Shown here piece by piece: positions 25,446-33,876 of a DNA stretch of 64,000 nt. Below the pieces are notes generated by a model. The model had not been told where the DNA came from, did no database searches, and saw only the letters and a program-made list of their open reading frames with translations. The stretch spans positions 289,612 to 353,611 of the forward strand of contig NZ_QZXA01000008.1 of NCBI RefSeq assembly GCF_003601985.1, read 5' to 3'. The translations under genes were made by a program, and so were the position numbers. This DNA comes from Mesorhizobium jarvisii (GTDB taxonomy: Bacteria; Pseudomonadota; Alphaproteobacteria; Rhizobiales; Rhizobiaceae). Position 1 is the stretch's first letter; every line of letters begins with the position of its first letter.

Positions 25446-25494
25446 TCGCGAGATCGGCAGTATCGGGCGAAAACTTGGCCGCGTGCGCGGCGCC

Positions 25495-25803
25495 TCAATA
25501 AAACCTTGGGATCGGCCCGTTCTGCGGCGTCGTGCGGTCGCCGAGGTCGAGAAAGACCTCGTCGACATAGCACCAGCCCCAGCCTTCCGGCGGATCGTAG
25601 CCCTCGATGACGGGATGGCTGGTGGCGTGGAAATGCTTTGTCGCGTGGCGGTTGGGCGAGTCGTCGCAGCAGCCGACGTGTCCGCAGGTGCGGCAGAGCC
25701 GCAGATGCACCCACCACGAGCCGCTCTTCAGGCATTCCTCACAGCCGAGCGCGCTCGGCGTCACATCCTTGATCCCGGCCGCATGCTTGCATTCGTCCGC
25801 CAT
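25495..25803 (-). CDS. UBP-type zinc finger protein
   Basis: Protein of 102 residues consisting of a single ZnF-UBP domain. Zinc-binding residues are visible in CKHAAGI, CEECLKSG, CRTCGHVGCCDDSPNRHATKHFHATSHPVI. In eukaryotes this domain binds the free C-terminus of ubiquitin; in bacteria the ligand is unknown. ATG 25803 shares one base with the stop of the upstream oxidoreductase gene (TGATG), with AGGAGAG just before, so the two proteins are probably made together. Similar pairings of a UBP finger with a thioredoxin-reductase-like protein suggest a shared function. Confidence 0.9.
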   Translation of the reverse strand: MADECKHAAGIKDVTPSALGCEECLKSGSWWVHLRLCRTCGHVGCCDDSPNRHATKHFHATSHPVIEGYDPPEGWGWCYVDEVFLDLGDRTTPQNGPIPRFY

Positions 25804-27557
25804 CACTCTCTCCTGAAATATCTCTTCGTTGAAGCGTGATCTTCTTCCGGAAACCGGTTGCCACTTTTCGGGATCATGCTTTGAGGCGTGACGGCGGGGC
25901 TGCCGTCCCGCGCGAGATAGGCATGCAAGGCCGCGACCACCTGGGCACCTTCGCCGACGGCGGCCGCGACGCGCTTGACCGAGCCGCAGCGCACGTCGCC
26001 GATGGCAAACACGCCGCTGCGGCTGGTCTCCATCAGGCCATGCTCCGGTCCGAGCTCCGATCCGGTGCGGACGAAGCCCTTGGCGTCGAGCGCCACATTG
26101 CATTGCGCCAGCCAGTCGGTGTTGGGATCGGCGCCGATGAACAGGAAGAGGTGGCCGATCGGTCGTGTCGTCTCCTGCCCGCTGACACGGTTGCGCCAGC
26201 GGACAGTGGCAAGATTGCCTTCCTCGCCCTCCAGCGCCTCGATTTCGGTCTCGGTCAGCACCTCGATGTTCGGCTGCGCCTTGATGCGCTCGACGAGGTA
26301 GCGCGACATCGAGGCATCGAGGCTGCCGCCGCGCGCCAGCAGCGCCACCTTGCGCGCATGGCTGGCGAGATAGACGGCCGCCTGCCCGGCCGAATTGCCG
26401 GCGCCGACCAGCGCCACCTCCTGCCCGGCGCAAAGCCGGCCTTCGATCGGCGAGGCCCAATAGTGGACGGACGTTCCCTCAAACTGCGACAAATTAGCGA
26501 CATCGAGGCGGCGATAGCGCGCGCCGCTGGCGATCACCACGCTGCGGGTGCGCACCGTCTCGCCGTCGCCGACATCGAGCAGGTAACGGGCGCCCGAATT
26601 GTCGGTCGCGGCACTCAAAAGCTTCGCCTCGTCCGGGATCACCATTTCGACGCCGAATTTCTGCGCCTGGTTGTAGGCGCGCGCCATCAGCGCCATGCCG
26701 GTGATGCCGGTGGGGAAGCCGAGATAGTTCTCGATGCGCGAGGAAGCGCCGGCCTGGCCGCCGAAGGCCCGGCAATCGAGCACGATGGTCGACAGCCCTT
26801 CGGAGGCGGCATAGACCGCCGCCGCCAAGCCCGCAGGCCCGGCGCCGACAATGGCGACATCATACAGCGTATCGGCATCGATCGGCCGCAGCAGGCCGAT
26901 GCAGCGGGCGAGGTCCTTCTCACCGGGATTCATCAGCAGCCTGCCGTTCGGGCACAGCACGACCGGCAGATGGTGCGGGTCGACATCGAAACGCTCGACC
27001 AGGGTTTTGGCGCAAGGGTCGCTGCCGGAATCGAGCACGCGGTGCGGCTGGCCGCTGCGAGCCAGGAAGCCCTGCAGCCGCAGCACGTCGGCATTGCCTG
27101 ATGGTCCGATGATGATCGGCCCGCTTGTGGCGCTTTCCAGGAGCCCTACGCGGCGCAGGATCAGCGCCCGCATGATGCGCTCGCCGAGATTGGCCTCCTG
27201 CACCATCAGGTCGCGCACCCGCCGCGAGGGAATGACGAAGGCCTCGACCGGCTCGGCGGCCTCGGCATTGACCAGCGAGGGCCGGGCCGAAAGCTGCGCC
27301 AGCTCGCCGACGAAGCTGCCGGGGCCGTGGGTGACGATCGTCTCGCGCCGGCCAAGACCATCCTGCGTGATATCGACCTTGCCCGACAGCACGACGATCA
27401 GACCCGGTGCGACATCGCCGGCCCTGATGATGTGCTCGCCGGCCGCATAGGCGCTGGCCTCGCCGAAACGGCGCATGTGGTCGATGTCGGCCTCGCTCAG
27501 CGTGGGAAACGCCTGGTCGCGACGGGCGCCGAAGATCGCGGTGCTGGATTGAGACAT
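25803..27557 (-). CDS. Cyclic nucleotide-binding domain / thioredoxin reductase-like FAD oxidoreductase
   Basis: Protein of 584 residues. Residues about 15-140 form a cNMP-binding domain (AGEHIIRAGDVAPGLIVVLSG, GPGSFVGELAQLS). Residues about 145-225 look like a thioredoxin-fold segment (IIIGPSGNADVLRLQGFLA, PHHLPVVLCPNGRLL). The rest is an FAD/NAD(P) oxidoreductase: FAD site VAIVGAGPAGLAAAVYAASEG, NAD(P) site VALVGAGNSAGQAAVYLA, and VFAIGDVR near the end. The CxxC redox pair of true thioredoxin reductase is absent; GASSRIENYLGFP follows GGQA directly. The last 25 or so residues are encoded by a dispersed palindrome (25832-25881). The stop overlaps the start of the UBP finger gene. Confidence 0.88.
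   Translation of the reverse strand: MSQSSTAIFGARRDQAFPTLSEADIDHMRRFGEASAYAAGEHIIRAGDVAPGLIVVLSGKVDITQDGLGRRETIVTHGPGSFVGELAQLSARPSLVNAEAAEPVEAFVIPSRRVRDLMVQEANLGERIMRALILRRVGLLESATSGPIIIGPSGNADVLRLQGFLARSGQPHRVLDSGSDPCAKTLVERFDVDPHHLPVVLCPNGRLLMNPGEKDLARCIGLLRPIDADTLYDVAIVGAGPAGLAAAVYAASEGLSTIVLDCRAFGGQAGASSRIENYLGFPTGITGMALMARAYNQAQKFGVEMVIPDEAKLLSAATDNSGARYLLDVGDGETVRTRSVVIASGARYRRLDVANLSQFEGTSVHYWASPIEGRLCAGQEVALVGAGNSAGQAAVYLASHARKVALLARGGSLDASMSRYLVERIKAQPNIEVLTETEIEALEGEEGNLATVRWRNRVSGQETTRPIGHLFLFIGADPNTDWLAQCNVALDAKGFVRTGSELGPEHGLMETSRSGVFAIGDVRCGSVKRVAAAVGEGAQVVAALHAYLARDGSPAVTPQSMIPKSGNRFPEEDHASTKRYFRRE
25832..25881. repeat. Dispersed palindrome, family B (copy 1), inside a coding region
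   Basis: Arms AAGCGTGATC (25832-25841) and GATCATGCTT (25872-25881), with CCGGAAACCGGTTGCCACTT between. The same element is at 46225-46273. Read on the minus strand it encodes the tail SMIPKSGNRFPEEDHA of the oxidoreductase. Confidence 0.82.
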
Positions 27558-27803
27558 GGCCGCAAGCGTAGCGAAGCCGCGGCCCGGTTTGAAGTGGTTT
27601 GTTCAGCGCCTAGCCGCGAGGGCAGGTTTGGTTGACGGCCGCCGTCGTCCCGTTCGTTTCGAGGTGACGACTGGAGGCTCAAGGATCGGTGCTGTCGACG
27701 GTGCCGGGGCCTGACAGCCAATTGTCAGGTGGATCGTGAGACATTGTTTCCGAATAGCCGCGAAGCCGATTCGCCGGCACGGGATTCAAGGTGAAACGAG
27801 CCC

Positions 27804-28631
27804 ATGAAACAGATTGCCCTGTCACTTTTCGTGATCGCGTCTTCGGGCGCCTATGTATTGGACCAGGCAGGCAAGGGTCCTGCCGGCGACATGATCGACA
27901 CAGCGGGTTCCGCCAATGCCGCCGAGGACAGTGTGGTGCAGCCCCCAGCTCCGGCCAGCCCCGTTCGAACCGATCCCACTCCAGCGCCTGCGCCGCCATC
28001 GCCTGGGATCCGCCAGCAGAGTGTGCGGTTCGATCCTCCTGCACCCAAGCCAACATCGGTCGGCGATGAAACCACCGCCGCGATCTCGGCGCCCATCCCG
28101 AAGCAGCAGGCGATAAAGCCGCCGCTCTCATCCAGCCCTCCGCAGCTTTCTCAAGCGCCCGCAGCCCAGCCCGAACAGGCGCCAGTTCAAATTGGCGCCG
28201 ATGCCGCGCCACGGACGGCATCCTTCACCATAACCCCGGCCGTCTATATCCCCATTCCCCAGCCGAGGCCGGACTATCCGCAAGCACCCGCCCGCGTCTT
28301 CAAGGCCGCCATGAAGCTGGCTGTGAGCCCCAAGCCGGCGGGGCACGGCTTTGCCGACGGTACCTACACCGGTCCTGCCGCCGATGCCTATTACGGCCTC
28401 ATCCAGATTCAGGCATCCATCCAAGGCGGCCGTCTCACGGCGCTCAAGGTGCTGAAATACCCGAATGACCGCCGCACCTCGGTCAGCATCAACAGGCAGG
28501 CGCTGCCGATGCTGCGTGACGAGGCGATCAGTGCGCAGAGCGCCAATGTCGACATCATTTCGGGCGCCACGCTGACCAGCAAGGCCTTCATCCAGTCGCT
28601 TGGCGGCGCATTGAAGAAGGCATCGTCCTGA
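27804..28631 (+). CDS. Exported FMN-binding domain protein (NqrC/RnfG-like)
   Basis: Predicted extracytoplasmic flavoprotein of 275 residues. A signal or anchor segment (MKQIALSLFVIASSGAYVL) is followed by a long linker rich in Pro and Ala (about 40-165) and a C-terminal FMN-binding domain (about 180-275: GFADGTYTGPAADAYYGLIQ). The flavin attachment motif DIISGAT (250-256) matches the known D-x-x-(S/T)-G-A-T site, so FMN should be linked covalently to Thr256. The next gene, apbE, encodes the enzyme that does this. The protein probably passes electrons between the membrane reductase encoded third in the operon and a periplasmic acceptor. Confidence 0.86.
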   Translation: MKQIALSLFVIASSGAYVLDQAGKGPAGDMIDTAGSANAAEDSVVQPPAPASPVRTDPTPAPAPPSPGIRQQSVRFDPPAPKPTSVGDETTAAISAPIPKQQAIKPPLSSSPPQLSQAPAAQPEQAPVQIGADAAPRTASFTITPAVYIPIPQPRPDYPQAPARVFKAAMKLAVSPKPAGHGFADGTYTGPAADAYYGLIQIQASIQGGRLTALKVLKYPNDRRTSVSINRQALPMLRDEAISAQSANVDIISGATLTSKAFIQSLGGALKKASS

Positions 28632-28634
28632 TCG

Positions 28635-29375
28635 ATGCGCGACACGAGGATCTTGATGGGCATGCCCATCACCGTCGACATCGCCGGTGCCTCGGGTGCG
28701 ACCCTTGTAGAAGCGGTCTTCGATTATTTCGAGCACATCGACCGCCGCTTCAGCACCTACAGGACCGACAGCGAGATTTCGGCCATCAACCGGGGTGATC
28801 TTCCGATCCGCGACTGGAGCGCCGAAATGATGGAAGTGATGGCGCTTGCCGCACAGACGAAAAACCAGACGGACGGATATTTCGACATCCGCAAGCCCGA
28901 CGGATCGCTGGACCCGTCCGGCATCGTCAAGGGCTGGGCCATCCGCAATGCCGCCGGGATCGTTCGCCGGGCCGGCGTCGGCGATTTCTTCATCGAGGCG
29001 GGCGGCGACATCCAGTCCTGCGGCCGAAATGCTTCGGGTCTCGACTGGAGCGTCGGCATCCGCAATCCCTTCAATGCCGAAGAGATCATCAAGATCGTCT
29101 ACCCGCGAGGACACGGCGTCGCCACCTCCGGCACCTATGTGCGCGGGCAGCACATCTACAATCCGCTCGGAGCCGATCCGATCACCGAAATCGTCAGCCT
29201 GACCGTCATCGGCTCGGATGTGTTGGAGGCCGACCGTTTCGCCACCGCCGCCTTCGCCATGGGCCGGCAGGGCATTCTCTTTCTCGAACAGGCGCCTGGC
29301 CTCGAAGGCTACGTCGTCGACAGCAACCGTCGGGCCACGCCGACGAGCGGCTTCGGAGCTTTTTGCCAGCCATGA
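28635..29375 (+). CDS. apbE: FAD:protein FMN transferase
   Basis: Transfers FMN from FAD to a threonine of target flavoproteins, here most likely Thr256 of the protein encoded just upstream (3 bp apart). The 246 residues carry FAD-binding FSTYRTDSEISAIN (39-52), DPSGIVKGWAI, EAGGDIQSCG and, near the C-terminus, SLTVIGSDVLEADRFATAAFAMG. Many ApbE proteins are exported lipoproteins. This one starts MRDTRILMGMPITVD with no visible signal peptide or lipobox, so it may act in the cytoplasm. Its stop overlaps the start of the next gene (ATGA). Confidence 0.92.
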   Translation: MRDTRILMGMPITVDIAGASGATLVEAVFDYFEHIDRRFSTYRTDSEISAINRGDLPIRDWSAEMMEVMALAAQTKNQTDGYFDIRKPDGSLDPSGIVKGWAIRNAAGIVRRAGVGDFFIEAGGDIQSCGRNASGLDWSVGIRNPFNAEEIIKIVYPRGHGVATSGTYVRGQHIYNPLGADPITEIVSLTVIGSDVLEADRFATAAFAMGRQGILFLEQAPGLEGYVVDSNRRATPTSGFGAFCQP

Positions 29376-30883
29376 TCAAGACCATCGACCGGCTTCTCGA
29401 CCATCAGACCATGTACCGGCTGGTCCTCTATTACCTGATCGCCCTGCTGGGCACGGCCTTCGTGCTCGGTTTCCTCAAGCTGGTGCCGCATGACCCGGTC
29501 ATGCTCGCCTTCACGACGGGGCTGATGCTGGCAGCCTGCTGGATTACCAACAGGGTTTTTGCCGCCGTCTTCAAGGTTCCGGCCAACAACGAGTCGGTCT
29601 ACATCACCGCCCTCATCCTGGCGCTCATCCTCGATCCGGTGGCCGCCACGGACCTCAAGGGGATATGCGCGGTGGTATTCGCCTGCGTCTGGGCGATTTC
29701 ATCCAAGTTCATCCTCGCCATCGGCGGGAAACACCTGTTCAATCCCGCGGCGCTGGGCGTGGCGCTGACCGCGCTGCTGCTCGACCAGCCGGCCACCTGG
29801 TGGGTCGGCGGCAATTTGCCATTGCTTCCCGTCGTGCTTCTTGGCGGCCTTCTCATGGTGCGCAAGCTGCGCCGGCTCGATCTGGTCGCCACCTTCGGTG
29901 TCGTCGCGCTGGCGACAATCCTGGCAACCACCGAGCCGTCGCAATACGCTGCCGCGCTGACGGAGACACTGGGCTCGTCGCCGCTGCTGTTCTTCGCCTT
30001 CGTGATGCTGACCGAGCCGCTGACGGCGCCGACCACACGGTGGCCGCGCATCGCCTTCGCCGCCATCGTCGGCTTCCTGTTCGCGCCCAACATCCATGTC
30101 GGCTCGTTCTATTTCACGCCGGAACTGGCGCTTCTGACCGGCAATCTGTTTGCCTACGCCGTGAGCCCGAGAGGACGCCTCGTGTTGACGCTCGAGCGCA
30201 TCGAGCAATCGGCGGTCGACAGCTATGATTTCATCTTCAGGTCACCGCGAAAGCTTGCCTTCCAGGCTGGGCAATATCTGGAATGGACACTTGGGCTCGA
30301 CCGATCGGACAGTCGCGGCAATCGCCGCTATTTCACGGTGGCGTCGGCGCCCACGGAGCAATCCATACGGCTCGGCGTCAAGTTCTACCCGCAATCGAGC
30401 GCCTTCAAGCGAATGCTGGGCGCGATGAAGCCGGGCAGCACGATCCACGCCTCCCAGCTGGCCGGCGACTTCACCTTGCCGGCCAATCCCCAAACCAAGA
30501 TTGCCTTCCTGGCCGGCGGCATCGGCATCACGCCATTCCGCTCGATGCTGCAATACCTCATCGACAGCCATGAAAGGCGGCCCATCGTCGTCCTCTACGG
30601 AGCCGAGACCCAGCAGGACATCGCCTATCGCGACGTGCTCGGCGCGGCGAGACGGGAACTGGGTATAAGGACGGTGCTTGCCGTGGCCCGGGGGGCCGAG
30701 CGGGGCCAGTATCCCGGCTATATCGACGCGCGCCTGGTGCGCCTGGCCATTCCCGACTATCTGGAGCGGACCTTCTACATTTCCGGCCCCCAGGCCATGG
30801 TCAAGGCGCTGCGCGACACGCTGCTGGCCATGGGTGTTCGCCGCTCGAAGATAAAGGTCGACTATTTCCCCGGCTTTGCCTGA
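29372..30883 (+). CDS. NqrB/RnfD-like membrane domain fused to FNR-type NAD(P)H reductase
   Basis: Fusion protein of 503 residues. The N-terminal half (about 12-250) is a polytopic NqrB/RnfD-like domain (VYITALILALILDPVAA, GKHLFNPAALGVALTALLL, FAFVMLTEPLTAPTTRWPR). The C-terminal half (about 262-503) is a ferredoxin-NADP reductase module with FAD site RRYFTVASAPTE, NAD(P) site AFLAGGIGITPFRSML and terminal YISGPQAMVKALRDTLLAMG. It could take electrons from NAD(P)H in the cytoplasm and pass them through the membrane to the exported FMN protein. I see no SGAT flavinylation site in its membrane part. ATG 29372 overlaps the apbE stop. Confidence 0.86.
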   Translation: MIKTIDRLLDHQTMYRLVLYYLIALLGTAFVLGFLKLVPHDPVMLAFTTGLMLAACWITNRVFAAVFKVPANNESVYITALILALILDPVAATDLKGICAVVFACVWAISSKFILAIGGKHLFNPAALGVALTALLLDQPATWWVGGNLPLLPVVLLGGLLMVRKLRRLDLVATFGVVALATILATTEPSQYAAALTETLGSSPLLFFAFVMLTEPLTAPTTRWPRIAFAAIVGFLFAPNIHVGSFYFTPELALLTGNLFAYAVSPRGRLVLTLERIEQSAVDSYDFIFRSPRKLAFQAGQYLEWTLGLDRSDSRGNRRYFTVASAPTEQSIRLGVKFYPQSSAFKRMLGAMKPGSTIHASQLAGDFTLPANPQTKIAFLAGGIGITPFRSMLQYLIDSHERRPIVVLYGAETQQDIAYRDVLGAARRELGIRTVLAVARGAERGQYPGYIDARLVRLAIPDYLERTFYISGPQAMVKALRDTLLAMGVRRSKIKVDYFPGFA

Positions 30884-30890
30884 GTGTCGA

Positions 30891-32234
30891 TCAACCCTGG
30901 CGGGGTAGGGTGATGGTCACGACCAGGCCGGGATCGGCGTTGGCCATGGTCAGCCGCCCGCCATAGGCTTCGACAATGTCCGAGACGATGGCCAGGCCCA
31001 GCCCGCTGCTGCCGCCCTTGCTGTCCAACTGCACCCCGCGCGACAGGGCGGATTCCCGGTCGGCATCGGGGATGCCCGGGCCGTCGTCGGCGACGGCTAT
31101 GGACACCTCGCCGCCGGTTGCCCACGCACTGACCTTGACCGAGGATCTCGCGAAGCGCGCGGCGTTCTCCACCAGATTGCCGAGGATTTCCGAAAGGTCG
31201 CCCTCGTCGACCGGCGCCATGAAATCGTCCGCGACGTCGACCAGGAACGAGAGCTGCTTGCCGCCCGGCGTGCGCTTGATGACGGCGATGACGCCGGCCG
31301 CGGCTTCCCTGACGCGGCACGATGCCTTGCCGGAAACGCCGGGCGCCAGACGGGCGCGCGCGAGTTCGCGTTCAACGTGACGTCGGATCGCTCCAGCGCT
31401 CTTCTCGATCTCGTCGGCCAACTCGGTTTCGCCCTTCCCGCGCAGGGCCCGGATGTCGGCCGACAGCACCTGCAGTGGCGTCTTGAGGCCATGCGCCAGG
31501 TCGGTGGCGCGCGACCGGGCGCGTGCAAGGGCCTTCTCCTGCGCATCGAGGAGGCGGTTGATTTCGTCGGCGAGCGGCTGCACCTCGCTCGGCGCCGCCA
31601 CGTCCAGTCGCGCCGTCCGCTGCGCGATCACGTTTCGAACGGCGACCCGCAGGCTTTCCAGCGGCGCGAGGCCAACGGTGATCTGGACGAAGAAGGCCGC
31701 CATGAGGGCGGCGGCGAGCAGTATGAGCGCCGGGATGAGATCGCGTACATATTCGCGCACCGACACTGTGACGCTGCTATGATCTTCCGCCACGATGGCG
31801 CGAAACGACCGGCCGTCTGCATCGGTTATGGTGCGCACGACGGCTACGGTGAGTTCGTCGCCAGGCCCCTTGAGCTCCTCGATCGTTCTCAGTTCGCCGC
31901 TCGCGCCTTGGCCGGGCAATGCAAGCTTTGCGTCCCACAACGAACGCGAGCGCACCAGGCCATGGCTGGCCAGGTCTTCCACCTGCCAGTAATGACCCGA
32001 CAGCGGATTGGTGAAGCGCGGGTCGGTCAGGCCCGGGGCGACCGAAAGCTGGCCGTTGGCCGCGAAGCTGGTCGCGCCGATCAGTTCATTGAGATCGGCG
32101 GTCAGTTCGCCGACGATACGCCTCTCGACATTCAGCTCGAACAGATAGCGTAGCCCGACCCCGGCGATGGCAAGGGCGACGAGGATCGAAATGGTGGCCG
32201 CCGACCAAAGCCTGAAGCGGATCGAATTGCCCAT
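30891..32234 (-). CDS. Sensor histidine kinase (PhoQ-like)
   Basis: Membrane sensor kinase of 447 residues. Two transmembrane segments (about 12-32 and 166-189) enclose a periplasmic sensor of about 130 residues. A HAMP-like stretch leads to the phospho-acceptor His248 in TDLAHGLKTPLQVL. The ATPase domain has N-box EILGNLVENAARFA, G1 VADDGPGIPD and G2 GGSSGLGLAIVSDI. It is encoded after its response regulator (shared base at 32234) in an operon with PepSY and cytochrome b561 genes. Its stop is only 7 bp from the stop of the flavin reductase gene on the other strand, so expression of one side could interfere with the other. The signal is unknown. Confidence 0.92.
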   Translation of the reverse strand: MGNSIRFRLWSAATISILVALAIAGVGLRYLFELNVERRIVGELTADLNELIGATSFAANGQLSVAPGLTDPRFTNPLSGHYWQVEDLASHGLVRSRSLWDAKLALPGQGASGELRTIEELKGPGDELTVAVVRTITDADGRSFRAIVAEDHSSVTVSVREYVRDLIPALILLAAALMAAFFVQITVGLAPLESLRVAVRNVIAQRTARLDVAAPSEVQPLADEINRLLDAQEKALARARSRATDLAHGLKTPLQVLSADIRALRGKGETELADEIEKSAGAIRRHVERELARARLAPGVSGKASCRVREAAAGVIAVIKRTPGGKQLSFLVDVADDFMAPVDEGDLSEILGNLVENAARFARSSVKVSAWATGGEVSIAVADDGPGIPDADRESALSRGVQLDSKGGSSGLGLAIVSDIVEAYGGRLTMANADPGLVVTITLPRQG

Positions 32235-32899
32235 CAGGACGGCTCGTCGGGTACGAAATATCCGAAGCCGCGCCGAGTCTCGATGACGTCGTTGCCGAGC
32301 TTGCGGCGCAGGCGCGCGACAATGACCTCGATTGTGTTCGGATCGCGATCATTGCCGGAATCGTAGAGATGCTCGGCGAGTTCGGTCGGCGCCACCACGC
32401 GCCCGGCATGATGCATCAGGAACGCCATCAGCCGGTATTCCAGCGGCGACAGTGCGACGGGAACGCCGCGCAGCGAAATGCGCATCTGGCGCGTATCGAG
32501 GACCAGCGGTCCAGATTTCAGCACAGGTGCCGCCTGGCCTGTCGAACGGCGAAGGATCGCGCGCAGCCGCGCCAGCAGCTCGTCCATTTCGAACGGCTTG
32601 GGCAGGTAGTCGTCGGCGCCCGCGTTGATGCCTTCGACGCGCTCGGTCCAAAGGCCCCGTGCCGTCAGGATGAGGACGGGAAAGCGGCGCGTGTTGGCCC
32701 GCCAGCGCTTCAGCACCGTCAGGCCATCGAGTTTCGGCAATCCGAGATCGAGGATCGCCGCGTCGTAATTCTCGACGTCGCCCGCGAACCACGCGGCCTC
32801 TCCGTCGCGCACGGTATCGACGGCCATCCCCGCGGCCTTGAGCACTGCCGCGATGTCGCCCGCGATGCGCGGCTCGTCTTCGGCAAGGAGTATTTTCAT
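32234..32899 (-). CDS. OmpR-family response regulator
   Basis: Response regulator of 221 residues. The receiver domain has acidic pocket EDE (7-9), phospho-acceptor Asp51 in AILDLGLPKLDG, the switch Thr in ILTARG and Lys in YLPKPF. The DNA-binding domain is winged helix (SPLEYRLMAFLMHHAGRVV, NTIEVIVARLRRKLG, ETRRGFGYFV). It pairs with the kinase encoded directly after it. ATG 32899 overlaps the stop of the PepSY gene (TGATG); a TTG one codon upstream is less likely. Its targets probably include this operon and perhaps the convergent flavin operon. Confidence 0.93.
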   Translation of the reverse strand: MKILLAEDEPRIAGDIAAVLKAAGMAVDTVRDGEAAWFAGDVENYDAAILDLGLPKLDGLTVLKRWRANTRRFPVLILTARGLWTERVEGINAGADDYLPKPFEMDELLARLRAILRRSTGQAAPVLKSGPLVLDTRQMRISLRGVPVALSPLEYRLMAFLMHHAGRVVAPTELAEHLYDSGNDRDPNTIEVIVARLRRKLGNDVIETRRGFGYFVPDEPS

Positions 32900-33225
32900 C
32901 AATCACCACCCCTGTCGCGCATCAGCACGCCGGCGCCGGCGTCGACGTCAACGATCCTGCGGCGTCCGTCAGGGGCGACGACCTGGAAGCGATAGACCCA
33001 GCGGTCGCCAATCCGGATGAAATCGACGGCCACGATGTCGCCGGGAGCATCGGCGTGAACCACGCCCAGTATATTGGCCAAGCCCTTTATTTCGCCACGC
33101 TCGTAAAGGTCCCGCGCCCGGTCGTGATCGCCGTCGTCATCCTCGTCCGCGCGGGCGTGGAACGGTCGAAGCAGGACAAGCCCGACCAGGCTCGCCGTCG
33201 CCAGATGTTTCAGTATCGGTTTCAT
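32899..33225 (-). CDS. Exported PepSY-domain protein
   Basis: Periplasmic protein of 108 residues. A signal peptide of about 27 residues (MKPILKHLATASLVGLVLLR, then PFHARA) precedes an acidic segment DEDDDGDHDRARD. A PepSY-like domain then has RGEIKGLANILGVV, GDIVAVDFIRIGDRWVYRF and RRRIVDVDAGAGVLM. Small PepSY proteins next to PhoPQ-type systems are common and are thought to act as inhibitors or as modulators of the sensor or redox partner. ATG 33225 was chosen from the signal peptide; a longer frame upstream lacks a good start. Confidence 0.82.
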   Translation of the reverse strand: MKPILKHLATASLVGLVLLRPFHARADEDDDGDHDRARDLYERGEIKGLANILGVVHADAPGDIVAVDFIRIGDRWVYRFQVVAPDGRRRIVDVDAGAGVLMRDRGGD

Positions 33226-33333
33226 CCAAGGGCCATGCAGCAGACCTTGTGTTTCAATCCGGCTCGTCACCTGGCCAGTCTCCTGGCCCACAAACACGAC
33301 AAAGGGCATCGCCCGCCGACGTTTGACTCGCGA

Positions 33334-33876
33334 TCAGGGGCCACTTGTCCCCGGCAGCATACGCTTGAGCACCTCGTCCCGGCGGACATAGTGATGCCAG
33401 AGCGCAGCCGCCGCATGCAGGCCGGCAAGGATGAGGATCAGATTGGCGCAGAGGCTGTGCAGTTCTCTTATGGTTCGGGCCGTGGCGCTGTCCGCGGAGA
33501 CCGGAGCCGGGATGGTGAAGAGGCCGAAGAAACTCAAGGCGTCGCCCCTGTACCAGGTCACCAGGATGCCAAGAACCGGAATGGCCACAAGCAGCCCGTA
33601 AAGCACGAGATGCGCGACCTTGGCCACCCATCGTTCCAGCTCCGACATTTCCCGCGGCAGCCCCGGGGTTCCCAAGATCAGGCGCAGGCCAATGCGGATG
33701 ACGACCAGCGCAAACAGCAGCATCCCGAACGAGATATGGAACCACCAGACGATTGCCCGGCCGGGGTCGTTGTGTGGAAAGATATCCGCGACATAAGTCA
33801 GGCCGTAAAGGCCGATAACCAGCAGAAACACGGCCCAATGAATGGCCTTCTGTGCGCTTGTGTAGGTAGGATTCAT
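33334..33876 (-). CDS. Cytochrome b561 family membrane protein
   Basis: Di-haem b-type cytochrome of 180 residues that moves electrons across or within the membrane. Four transmembrane helices carry the expected histidines: QKAIHWAVFLLVIGL, VWWFHISFGMLLFAL, KVAHLVLYGLLVAIPVLG and LHSLCANLILILAGLHAAAALWHH. ATG 33876 (MNPTYTSAQKAIHW) gives the family start. It is the first gene of an operon with PepSY, response regulator and kinase genes, and it faces the flavin electron-transfer operon, so it could be a further partner of that chain. Confidence 0.92.
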   Translation of the reverse strand: MNPTYTSAQKAIHWAVFLLVIGLYGLTYVADIFPHNDPGRAIVWWFHISFGMLLFALVVIRIGLRLILGTPGLPREMSELERWVAKVAHLVLYGLLVAIPVLGILVTWYRGDALSFFGLFTIPAPVSADSATARTIRELHSLCANLILILAGLHAAAALWHHYVRRDEVLKRMLPGTSGP

